Below are positions 1 to 4,096 of a stretch of 7,810 nucleotides of DNA, piece by piece (the first letter of the stretch is position 1; each line of letters begins with the position of its first letter). The position numbers were made by a program, and so were the translations under genes. Origin of the DNA: Desulfarculaceae bacterium JdFR-95 (lineage in GTDB: Bacteria; Desulfobacterota; Desulfarculia; Desulfarculales; Desulfarculaceae); NCBI GenBank assembly GCA_002011835.1, contig MTPE01000304.1, forward strand, positions 1-7,810. The letters run 5' to 3'. The notes beneath the pieces were generated by a model that did no database searches, had not been told where the DNA came from, and was given only the letters and a program-made list of their open reading frames with translations.

Positions 1-85
1 TGCCATGGAGAAGGAGCTTCGCTTCGCCATCCGCGAAGGCGGACGTACCGTGGGCGCCGGCGTGGTCTCCGAAATCATCGAGTAG
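1..85 (+). CDS. tuf: Elongation factor Tu, C-terminal end (partial)
   Basis: The last 27 codons of EF-Tu, the GTPase that brings aminoacyl-tRNA to the ribosome. The reading frame begins at base 2 and ends at TAG 83-85. The visible residues include the block [17 protein letters not shown], the near-invariant end of the EF-Tu beta-barrel domain 3, followed by the tail SEIIE. The start and both the GTPase domain and domain 2 lie upstream of the window. It is the first gene of the run and rpmG follows after 205 nt, an order known from many bacteria that carry a tuf copy next to secE-nusG. Identity is secure from the conserved block; whether this is one of two tuf copies in the genome cannot be told. 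Confidence 0.96.
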   Translation, partial: AMEKELRFAIREGGRTVGAGVVSEIIE

Positions 86-100
86 GCAAGGGAACCATCC

Positions 101-137
101 CGGCGCCCTGGGCGGGCGGTTCTCGCCTGGGGCGCCG
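101..137 (+). other. Strong stem-loop in the tuf-rpmG spacer
   Basis: CGGCGCCC (101-108) is perfectly complementary to GGGCGCCG (130-137), and GGCG/CGCC can pair further inside. It starts 15 nt after the tuf stop. No T-run follows, so it is not a classical intrinsic terminator; a 3'-end-protecting or processing hairpin that lowers read-through from tuf into rpmG is more likely. The rest of the 205-nt spacer (86-290) shows only a weaker stem (CGGTG/CACCG near 240-260) and no clear promoter. Confidence 0.55.
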
Positions 138-290
138 GTCACTGATTACCTGCGCTGCTAGGGCGACAGGGGGCGGCCCCGATCCAGGGTGGAAGGCGAG
201 ACAGCGGGAGATCCTGCCTGGACCAAAGGCGTGCAGGGTCGGTGCGGCGCTGGCCACCGGCTGCCCTCCTGTGAAGAAGGCGGTTAAGAC

Positions 291-443
291 ATGGCGCGAG
301 ACATAATCCACCTGGTGTGCCAGGAGTGCAAGCGCAAGAACTACACCACCACCAAGAACAAGCGCCGCACCCCCGACAAGCTCCAGCTCAAGAAGTACTG
401 CAACGCTTGCCGGCGGCACACCTTGCACAAAGAGGCGAAATAG
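291..443 (+). CDS. rpmG: 50S ribosomal protein L33 (zinc-ribbon form)
   Basis: A 50-residue basic protein, the usual length of L33, a late-assembling protein of the large subunit near the E site. The two CxxC pairs, C10-C13 and C37-C40, mark the zinc-binding (C+) form. [18 protein letters not shown] (residues 14-31) is the typical L33 core and residues 32-50 ([19 protein letters not shown]) the usual tail. ATG at 291 is preceded by AAGGCGG (278-284), a moderate ribosome-binding site. The stop is 14 nt before the first base of tRNA-Trp, so gene and tRNA must share a transcript or be separated by processing. A zinc-independent paralogue may exist elsewhere in the genome, as in many bacteria, but cannot be seen here. 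Confidence 0.95.
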   Translation: MARDIIHLVCQECKRKNYTTTKNKRRTPDKLQLKKYCNACRRHTLHKEAK

Positions 444-457
444 ACGTGAATCAGCGC

Positions 458-535
458 AGGCCTGTAGCTCAACTAGGCTAGAGCGTCGGACTCCAAATCC
501 GAAGGTTGGGGGTTCGATTCCCTCCAGGCCTGCCA
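458..535 (+). tRNA. trnW: tRNA-Trp (anticodon CCA)
   Basis: A full cloverleaf can be drawn by hand. The acceptor stem AGGCCTG (458-464) pairs with CAGGCCT (525-531) in all seven positions. The D stem is GCTC/GAGC (467-470 with 481-484). The anticodon stem is TCGGA/TCCGA (486-490 with 498-502) around loop CTCCAAA, with anticodon CCA at 493-495, which reads UGG. The T stem is GGGGG/CCCTC (508-512 with 520-524) around loop TTCGATT. The discriminator is G532, typical for bacterial tRNA-Trp, and CCA 533-535 is encoded. It lies 14 nt after rpmG and 78 nt before secE, so it is probably cut out of a polycistronic transcript by RNase P and a 3' nuclease. Confidence 0.97.
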
Positions 536-554
536 AACTCGTTCACCACCCCCT

Positions 555-569
555 CCGGCGAAGCGCCGG
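555..569 (+). other. Small GC hairpin between tRNA-Trp and secE
   Basis: CCGGCG (555-560) pairs perfectly with CGCCGG (564-569) around a three-base AAG loop, 19 nt after the tRNA 3' end. No T-run follows. It could limit 3' trimming or protect the 5' end of the secE message after the tRNA is excised; it could also be chance in very GC-rich DNA. Confidence 0.4.
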
Positions 570-613
570 CCCACTCCGGCGGCCCCGGCGGGAGACACCA
601 GGACGGCACCACC

Positions 614-919
614 ATGGCGGCCAGGAAGGCAAAGAAGCCGGCGGCCAAGACCTCGGCCCGTAACAAAGCCAAGAACGCCAAGGCGGCCAAGGGCGCCAAA
701 GCGCGTGCCGCCGCCCCCAGTACCCCGGCCTCCTGGTGGGAGAGCTCGGTCCAGTTCCTGCGCGAGGTCAAGACCGAACTCAAGAAAGTCACCTGGCCTA
801 ACAAACGCCAGGTGATGTCCTCCACCGCCGTGGTGCTGGTCCTGGTGGGTATCGTCAGTGTCCTGCTGGGCTTCGTGGACTTCATCCTGGCGCGCCTGGT
901 CCGACTGGTGGTGGGCTAG
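614..919 (+). CDS. secE: Preprotein translocase subunit SecE
   Basis: A 101-residue single-spanning inner-membrane protein that clamps and stabilises the SecY channel for export and membrane insertion. Residues 47-70 carry the conserved amphipathic helix and hinge (QFLREVKTELKKVTWPNKRQ, with the signature W61-P62), followed by one hydrophobic membrane segment at about residues 71-95. Residues 2-35 are a low-complexity Lys/Ala/Arg extension, presumably cytoplasmic and disordered, more extended than in minimal SecE proteins. The ATG at 614 is chosen because AGGAC (600-604) lies at a suitable distance and because upstream in-frame codons run into tRNA-Trp. secE directly before nusG is a classic bacterial pairing, although here 586 nt separate the two. 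One membrane span matches the form found outside the enterobacteria, where E. coli SecE has three. Confidence 0.93.
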   Translation: MAARKAKKPAAKTSARNKAKNAKAAKGAKARAAAPSTPASWWESSVQFLREVKTELKKVTWPNKRQVMSSTAVVLVLVGIVSVLLGFVDFILARLVRLVVG

Positions 920-995
920 CCGGGCCGGGCAGCCGGACCACGGGGAGACACAAGACCCCCCGAAACAGGAGAGCGCCCGCATATAGTCCAGGCTC

Positions 996-1024
996 TTGCG
1001 GAACCGCTGAAATCAGAGGATATT
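996..1024 (+). promoter_or_regulatory. Weak sigma70-type promoter candidate for nusG-rplKA
   Basis: TTGCGG (996-1001), 17 nt, then GATATT (1019-1024): three of six and four of six consensus matches at ideal spacing. It lies about 480 nt upstream of nusG, just before the T-free tract begins. The match is weak and could be chance; the alternative TATAGT at 982-987 has no -35 partner. Confidence 0.25.
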
Positions 1025-1051
1025 TGGCAGAGAGACCCGGCAAGACCGCGT

Positions 1052-1177
1052 GACCGCCGCGGACCACCGAAGGCGGGAAAGCAAAGAGCCGCGGGAAAAG
1101 GGGCAAAGCCCAGGGCAGGCAGGCCAGGAGGGCGAAGGCAGCAGGGCCCAGGGGCGAAGGCGACGGGGCAGGAGGCG
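1052..1177 (+). other. 126-nt tract with no T on the coding strand
   Basis: From 1052 to 1177 there is not one T. A hand count gives 59 G, 34 A and 33 C. The predicted RNA would contain no U over this length. The heptamer CGAAGGC occurs three times in or at this tract (1068, 1133, 1154). There is no coding potential on the + strand. Function is unknown; see the findings. Confidence 0.8.
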
Positions 1178-1320
1178 TAAGGGGGGCGCTCGGCGGTAGG
1201 GGCGCGGAGGTGCGAACTGTCGAGGTGGTGCCGGGGTGGCAGAGTGAGCCGCGAGGTGCCGTGAAAGAGTTGGTGGGGGGCGATGCGGTCCGACCAGCCT
1301 TGGCGCGAGGCGGCAGCGAC

Positions 1321-1357
1321 GGGTGAGCCACCCAGGGCGTCGCACCGAGGTCGGTGC
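1321..1357 (+). other. Two tandem hairpins in the nusG leader
   Basis: GGGTG (1321-1325) pairs with CACCC (1329-1333) around AGC. GCACCGA (1342-1348) is the perfect complement of TCGGTGC (1351-1357), giving a stem GCACC/GGTGC with loop GAGGTC. They lie about 150 nt before the nusG start and support a structured RNA rather than neutral spacer. Confidence 0.45.
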
Positions 1358-1431
1358 TGGGGAAGGGCCGGCCGGAAAGCTGAGTAGGAGAGAGCACAGT
1401 CACGAGCCAGGATCGGCGGAGGCCCCCAGAG

Positions 1432-1489
1432 CCTTCCGGCGGTCTGTTTGTGCTTGAGACCAGGGGACCACCCAGAGGCCCCGGAAAGG
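1432..1489 (+). promoter_or_regulatory. Stem-loop element just upstream of nusG
   Basis: CCTTCCGG (1432-1439) pairs with CCGGAAAGG (1481-1489) with one bulged A. Inside it GGTCT (1441-1445) pairs with AGACC (1457-1461) around an 11-nt loop. The heptamer CCCAGAG occurs both before and inside the element. The outer stem ends four nt before the weak GAGG ribosome-binding site (1493-1496), so folding could modulate nusG initiation. No known riboswitch or leader family is recognised. Confidence 0.4.
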
Positions 1490-1505
1490 GACGAGGCGAC
1501 GAGCC

Positions 1506-2039
1506 GTGGCCAAGAAATGGTACATAGTGCACACCTATTCGGGCTATGAGGACAAGGTGCGCCAGTCCCTCCTGGAGCGCATCAAGAGCCATGGTCTGTC
1601 CGAATACTTCGGAGAGGTCCTGGTCCCGCGCGAGAAGGTGGTGGAGATGGTCAAGGGCCAGCGCCGGGAGAGCACCCGCAAGTTCTATCCCGGCTACATC
1701 CTGGTCCAGATGGAGATGAACGATCGCACCTGGCACCTGGTCAAGTCCACCGCCAAGGTCACCGGCTTCGTGGGGGGCAGCGAGACCCAACCCGTGCCCA
1801 TCAGTGACGAGGAGGCCCAGCGCATCCTGGACCAGATGGCCGAAGGAGCCAAGGCCCCCAAACCCAAGTACAGCTTCCGCGAGGGCGACGAGGTGCGGGT
1901 CATCGACGGGCCCTTCAACAACTTCAACGGCACCGTGGAGGAGGTCTATCCCGACAAGGGCAAGCTCAAGGTGCTCATCAGCATCTTCGGCCGGGCCACT
2001 CCGGTGGAGCTGGAATTCGTCCAGGTGACCAAGATGTAG
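1506..2039 (+). CDS. nusG: Transcription termination/antitermination factor NusG
   Basis: A 177-residue protein of standard NusG length. The N-terminal NGN domain (about residues 4-115) opens with KWYIVHTYSGYEDKV and contains the conserved FYPGYILVQM (60-69) and VTGFVGG (85-91) that bind the polymerase clamp. The KOW domain (about 123-177) reads FREGDEVRVIDGPFNNFNG and ends EFVQVTKM; it binds Rho or ribosomal protein S10 and so joins transcription to termination or translation. The GTG at 1506 is chosen because MAKKWYIVHTYSG is the canonical NusG start and GAGG (1493-1496) lies nine nt upstream. The start is GTG and the ribosome-binding site is weak, at the end of a 586-nt leader, so initiation may be deliberately limited. 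rplK follows after 81 nt. Confidence 0.97.
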   Translation: MAKKWYIVHTYSGYEDKVRQSLLERIKSHGLSEYFGEVLVPREKVVEMVKGQRRESTRKFYPGYILVQMEMNDRTWHLVKSTAKVTGFVGGSETQPVPISDEEAQRILDQMAEGAKAPKPKYSFREGDEVRVIDGPFNNFNGTVEEVYPDKGKLKVLISIFGRATPVELEFVQVTKM

Positions 2040-2046
2040 GGGTGCC

Positions 2047-2063
2047 CCCGCCCCTGGGGCGGG
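2047..2063 (+). other. GC hairpin in the nusG-rplK spacer
   Basis: CCCGCCCC (2047-2054) and GGGGCGGG (2056-2063) are perfect complements around a single T, folding as a six- or seven-bp stem. It lies eight nt after the nusG stop. A broken T-rich patch (TTTGTTGT, 2071-2078) follows seven nt later, too far for a standard intrinsic terminator. A partial attenuator or a processing site between nusG and rplK is possible. Confidence 0.45.
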
Positions 2064-2120
2064 ACGGCCGTTTGTTGTGATGGCGAGAGTTTCCCAAGCC
2101 CAACCCGAGGAAGGCGACCC

Positions 2121-2546
2121 ATGGCCAAGAAGGTAGTAGCCAACATCAAGCTGCAGATCCCGGCCGGCAAGGCCAACCCCAGCCCGCCCGTGGGCCCGGC
2201 TCTGAGCCCCCACGGCGTCAACATCATGGAGTTCTGCAAGGCCTTCAACGCCCGCACCCAGGACAAGGGCGACACCATAATCCCCGTGGTCATCACGGTC
2301 TATGCCGACCGTTCCTTCAGCTTCGTGACCAAGACCCCGCCCGCGGCGGTGCTCATCCGCCAGGCCGCCGGTATCGAAAAGGGCTCCGGCGTGCCCAACC
2401 GCGAAAAGGTGGGGCGCCTGACCATGAAGCAGATCGTCGAGATCGCCAAGACCAAGATGCCCGACATGAACACCGACGACCTGGACGCGGCGGTGCGTAC
2501 CATCCTGGGCACCGCTCGCTCCATGGGGGTGGAGGTGGTGGGTTAA
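2121..2546 (+). CDS. rplK: 50S ribosomal protein L11
   Basis: A 141-residue protein of standard length. L11 binds 23S rRNA helices 43/44 at the GTPase-associated centre, where EF-Tu, EF-G and RelA are sensed and thiostrepton acts. The N-terminal domain has the proline-rich [10 protein letters not shown] (residues 19-28, with P22, P23 and P26), then [16 protein letters not shown]. The C-terminal rRNA-binding domain includes [20 protein letters not shown] and ends [13 protein letters not shown] at 2121 follows AGGAAGG (2108-2114). One oddity is S29-P30, where the family usually has G-Q (GPALGQ). It is followed by rplA after 152 nt, unlike the near-contiguous rplK-rplA of E. coli. Confidence 0.97.
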   Translation: MAKKVVANIKLQIPAGKANPSPPVGPALSPHGVNIMEFCKAFNARTQDKGDTIIPVVITVYADRSFSFVTKTPPAAVLIRQAAGIEKGSGVPNREKVGRLTMKQIVEIAKTKMPDMNTDDLDAAVRTILGTARSMGVEVVG

Positions 2547-2587
2547 CGGCCACCAAAGAGAAACCATACCCGCCCCGCCCAAAAGGG

Positions 2588-2620
2588 TGGCGTGCGGCCA
2601 GGGGGGGAGGACGTACGCCA
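2588..2620 (+). promoter_or_regulatory. Stem-loop in the rplK-rplA spacer
   Basis: TGGCGTGCG (2588-2596) pairs with CGTACGCCA (2612-2620) over nine positions with one G-U, around a 15-nt loop containing seven Gs in a row. It lies 41 nt after the rplK stop. L1 represses its own message by binding a leader that mimics its 23S rRNA site; a site here is possible, but the L1-specific internal loop could not be verified by eye. Confidence 0.45.
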
Positions 2621-2672
2621 AGGGGTTTGAATCGTCCCGTGGAGGCCTGGGCCTGGGCCGAGAGCACACGGG

Positions 2673-2692
2673 CTCCTTGACAGCTAAGGAGG
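2673..2692 (+). promoter_or_regulatory. Hairpin covering the rplA Shine-Dalgarno
   Basis: CTCCTT (2673-2678) pairs perfectly with AAGGAG (2686-2691) around loop GACAGCT. The right arm is the core of the rplA ribosome-binding site (TAAGGAGG, 2685-2692), six nt before ATG 2699. Folding would hide a very strong site, as expected for a translationally controlled ribosomal-protein gene. The segment TCCTTGACAGC (2674-2684) also resembles a boxA element and nearly matches 3981-3991 in the rplJ leader. Confidence 0.55.
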
Positions 2693-2698
2693 TAGTCA

Positions 2699-3409
2699 AT
2701 GGCCAAACGAGGAAAGAAATACCGCGCCGCCCGCGAGAAGATCGACCGCCAGCGGCGTTACCCCTTCGCCGAGGGCGTGGCCCTGTGCCTGGATACCGCC
2801 TACGCCGGCTTCGACGAGACCGTGGACGTGGCCGTGCGCCTGGGGGTGGACCCCCGCCACGCCGACCAGATGGTGCGCGGCACCGTGGTCCTTCCCCACG
2901 GCACCGGCAAGAAGGTGGTGGTGGCCGTGTTCGCCAAGGGCGAGAAGGAAAAAGAGGCCCTCGAGGCCGGCGCCGACTACGTGGGCGCCGAGGAGCTGGT
3001 GGAGAAGGTGCAGAAGGGCTGGACCGACTTCGACCGCGCCATCGCCACCCCCGACATGATGGCCCAGGTGGGCAAGCTGGGACGCATCCTGGGCCCCCGC
3101 GGCCTGATGCCCAACACCAAGAGCGGCACCGTCACCTTCGACCTGGCCAAGGCCATACAGGAGGTCAAGGCGGGCAAGATCGAGTTCCGCGTGGACAAGG
3201 GCGGCGTGGTCCACGCCCCCCTGGGAAAGGTCAGCTTCGGGCCCGACAAGATCCGCGAGAACCTGGAGACCCTGATGGAGGCCCTGGTGCGGCTCAAGCC
3301 CCCCACCAGCAAGGGCACCTACATCAAGGGCATCACCATCTCCACCACCATGGGCCCGGGCGTGAAGCTCGACCCAGCCGAGGTGCGTAACATCGCGGCC
3401 CTGAAATAG
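2699..3409 (+). CDS. rplA: 50S ribosomal protein L1
   Basis: A 236-residue protein of standard length. L1 forms the mobile stalk at the ribosomal E site and helps release deacylated tRNA; in several bacteria it also represses its own operon by binding leader RNA. Conserved blocks in order are GKKY (5-8), [21 protein letters not shown] (41-61), [18 protein letters not shown] (128-145), [19 protein letters not shown] (159-177) and [11 protein letters not shown] (215-225), the last being part of the rRNA-binding surface. The ATG at 2699 follows a consensus TAAGGAGG. It ends the nusG-rplK-rplA run: a 687-nt spacer with its own promoter separates it from rplJ. Confidence 0.97.
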   Translation: MAKRGKKYRAAREKIDRQRRYPFAEGVALCLDTAYAGFDETVDVAVRLGVDPRHADQMVRGTVVLPHGTGKKVVVAVFAKGEKEKEALEAGADYVGAEELVEKVQKGWTDFDRAIATPDMMAQVGKLGRILGPRGLMPNTKSGTVTFDLAKAIQEVKAGKIEFRVDKGGVVHAPLGKVSFGPDKIRENLETLMEALVRLKPPTSKGTYIKGITISTTMGPGVKLDPAEVRNIAALK

Positions 3410-3454
3410 CCCCTCGCCCCAGGGCCGGGCGGCAGAAAGCCGGAGCCGGGCGCT

Positions 3455-3480
3455 GGGGGGAGAGGGGTAGACGGGACGGG
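3455..3480 (+). other. Canonical G-quadruplex motif
   Basis: Four runs of three or more G lie at 3455-3460, 3464-3467, 3473-3475 and 3478-3480, with loops AGA, TAGAC and AC. This fits the standard G3+N1-7 pattern on the non-template strand and in the RNA, 45 nt after the rplA stop. A looser set of G-runs follows at 3567-3601, with one 13-nt loop. Confidence 0.65.
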
Positions 3481-3648
3481 CCGGACGAGGGGAGCCGGAT
3501 AAGGGGGGCGGAGCCAAGGAAGGGTGCCGGGCGGACGAGGAAGGCGGGGTAGCCCAAGGCGACCCCGGGGCGAGGGCGGACAGGGCGGTACGAGACCAGG
3601 GACGGGGAAGTAGCGCTGCCGCAGGCCCCGGAGTTAGGGAAGAGCCCA

Positions 3649-3670
3649 GCCGCCGACAGTATCCGGCGGC
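3649..3670 (+). other. Hairpin at the end of the T-poor tract
   Basis: GCCGCCG (3649-3655) pairs perfectly with CGGCGGC (3664-3670) around an eight-nt loop. No T-run follows directly. It could define the 3' end of the rplKA message after processing. Confidence 0.45.
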
Positions 3671-3703
3671 GCGAGGGGCCAGGGAGAGAGAATCCGATTT
3701 GGG

Positions 3704-3778
3704 CGCAAACCTGGTGACGACCCTGGTGGGCCTTTGGCGAGACAAGGAGCCTAAGTTGGGGCAAGAACCAGGTTTGCG
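3704..3778 (+). repeat. 12-bp perfect inverted repeat overlapping the rplJ promoter
   Basis: CGCAAACCTGGT (3704-3715) is the exact reverse complement of ACCAGGTTTGCG (3767-3778), with 51 nt between. The right arm fills most of the -35/-10 spacer and ends one base before the TATAAT at 3780. A second copy of the core CCTGGT is at 3722-3727. The inner part can pair weakly (GGCCTT near 3729-3734 with AAGGAGCC near 3744-3751). It may be a long stem in read-through RNA or a paired DNA site for a regulator. Confidence 0.7.
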
Positions 3779-3785
3779 ATATAAT
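3756..3785 (+). promoter_or_regulatory. Internal sigma70-type promoter for rplJL-rpoB
   Basis: A perfect TATAAT at 3780-3785 sits in an AT-rich island (GATATAATATAAGATTTA) that stands out sharply in this GC-rich DNA. TTGGGG at 3756-3761 gives a partial -35 box at 18-nt spacing. Transcription would start near 3791-3793, followed at once by a stem GCGGTG/CACCGC (3796-3801 with 3811-3816) that would form the 5' end of the RNA. It places rplJ, rplL and rpoB under their own promoter, as in E. coli. Confidence 0.72.
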
Positions 3786-3791
3786 ATAAGA

Positions 3792-4096
3792 TTTAGCGGT
3801 GGGGTGGACTCACCGCGGAGAGGGTAAAGACAGACGATCCTGCGCCTCGAGTCGAAGACAGCAGGTGGCCGCGCCAAGGCTCGCGGCCGTAATGACCCGG
3901 CGTGGGGCCGGGTCGCCCGCCGAGAGCGAGGGAGGCAGGTCCGAAAGGCGACAGGGGATCGCCTCGTGCCTCGCGGGTGGTCTTTGACAGCCAGGATCGC
4001 CGCAAACCGGGCCCGACAGGCCGCGTTGGCGGGGCGCGAGGAGACCTCGGCGTGTCCTGCTCGGGCGGTCTGGGGCCCAGGCAGGAGGTGTCATAG
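3792..4096 (+). promoter_or_regulatory. L10-type autoregulatory leader of rplJ
   Basis: About 305 nt of structured leader between the promoter and rplJ. Perfect stems are GCGGTG/CACCGC (3796-3801, 3811-3816), GGCCGCG/CGCGGCC (3867-3873, 3882-3888), GACCCGGC/GCCGGGTC (3894-3901, 3907-3914), a branched arm CCCGC/GCGGG (3916-3920, 3973-3977) holding GAGGCA/TGCCTC (3932-3937, 3967-3972) and AGGCGA/TCGCCT (3946-3951, 3959-3964), and CGAGG/CCTCG (4037-4041, 4045-4049). The motif GAAGACAGCAGGT (3854-3866) followed by a stem and TAATG recalls bacterial L10 leaders from memory. In that family the L10-L12 complex binds the leader and represses rplJ translation. Assignment rests on location, structure and this motif; a covariance search was not possible. 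Confidence 0.68.
3978..3989 (+). promoter_or_regulatory. boxA-like antitermination motif in the rplJ leader
   Basis: TGGTCTTTGACA matches the E. coli rRNA boxA (TGCTCTTTAACA) at 10 of 12 positions. It lies in a segment left unpaired between the stem ending at 3977 and the following helices, the state in which NusB-S10 could bind. Such sites are known in rRNA leaders; use in a ribosomal-protein/rpoB leader is an inference. Confidence 0.42.

Larger units (their letters stand above)
920..1505 (+). other. Gene-free 586-nt secE-nusG spacer, probable nusG leader
   Basis: No + strand open frame with a plausible start covers this region, and the minus-strand frames across it have no recognisable protein features. 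The 5' part (920-1020) has a few AT-rich patches, including a weak promoter candidate. The middle (1032-1260) is G- and A-rich and almost without T. The 3' part (1321-1489) has several clear hairpins. The simplest reading is a long untranslated leader of nusG-rplK-rplA. Known families regulate these genes by autogenous leaders (L1 for L11-L1), but no named leader family is recognised here. Confidence 0.55.
3410..3703 (+). other. G-rich, T-poor non-coding tract after rplA
   Basis: No + strand gene is supported. In 3421-3660 a hand count finds only 11 T in 240 nt, with G dominant. The octamer GGACGAGG occurs twice, 50 nt apart (3483 and 3533). The tract lies downstream of the rplA stop and upstream of the rplJ promoter, so it would be the 3' untranslated part of the rplKA transcript. 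Its composition matches 1032-1260 in the secE-nusG spacer and differs from the coding DNA around it. It holds a quadruplex motif and a hairpin, listed separately. Confidence 0.6.

Noticed and set aside
506..613. Upstream extension of secE to a TTG at 506
   Set aside because: It would start inside tRNA-Trp, and the added residues are unlike SecE. The ATG at 614 gives a normal protein.
982..987. TATAGT as a -10 box upstream of nusG
   Set aside because: No -35-like hexamer lies at suitable spacing; the 996-1024 pair is somewhat better though still weak.
2677..2682. TTGACA as a perfect -35 box before rplA
   Set aside because: The -10 position at 17 nt spacing falls in the rplA start codon region and reads TGGCCA-like sequence. 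The hexamer is better explained as part of the hairpin and boxA-like motif.
882..2699. Very long minus-strand open frame (605 codons) across secE, nusG and rplK
   Set aside because: Minus-strand stops need TTA, CTA or TCA on the + strand, and the + strand is T-poor, so long antisense frames arise automatically. The translation is rich in Gly, His, Pro and Leu with no domain features, and it overlaps well-identified genes.
2587..3390. Second + strand frame overlapping rplA (267 codons)
   Set aside because: It is rplA read in another frame, dominated by Arg, Gly and Pro; rplA itself matches L1 along its whole length.
2696..3877. Minus-strand open frame of 393 codons over rplA and the T-poor spacer
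   Set aside because: Same T-depletion effect; most of it is the exact antisense of rplA and it shows no recognisable protein features.
3902..4096. Short + strand frame of 64 codons in the rplJ leader, ending exactly before the rplJ GTG
   Set aside because: The adjacency hints at a coupled leader peptide, but it starts at a GTG inside a perfect hairpin loop, has no ribosome-binding site and runs through the structured RNA. No protein features seen.
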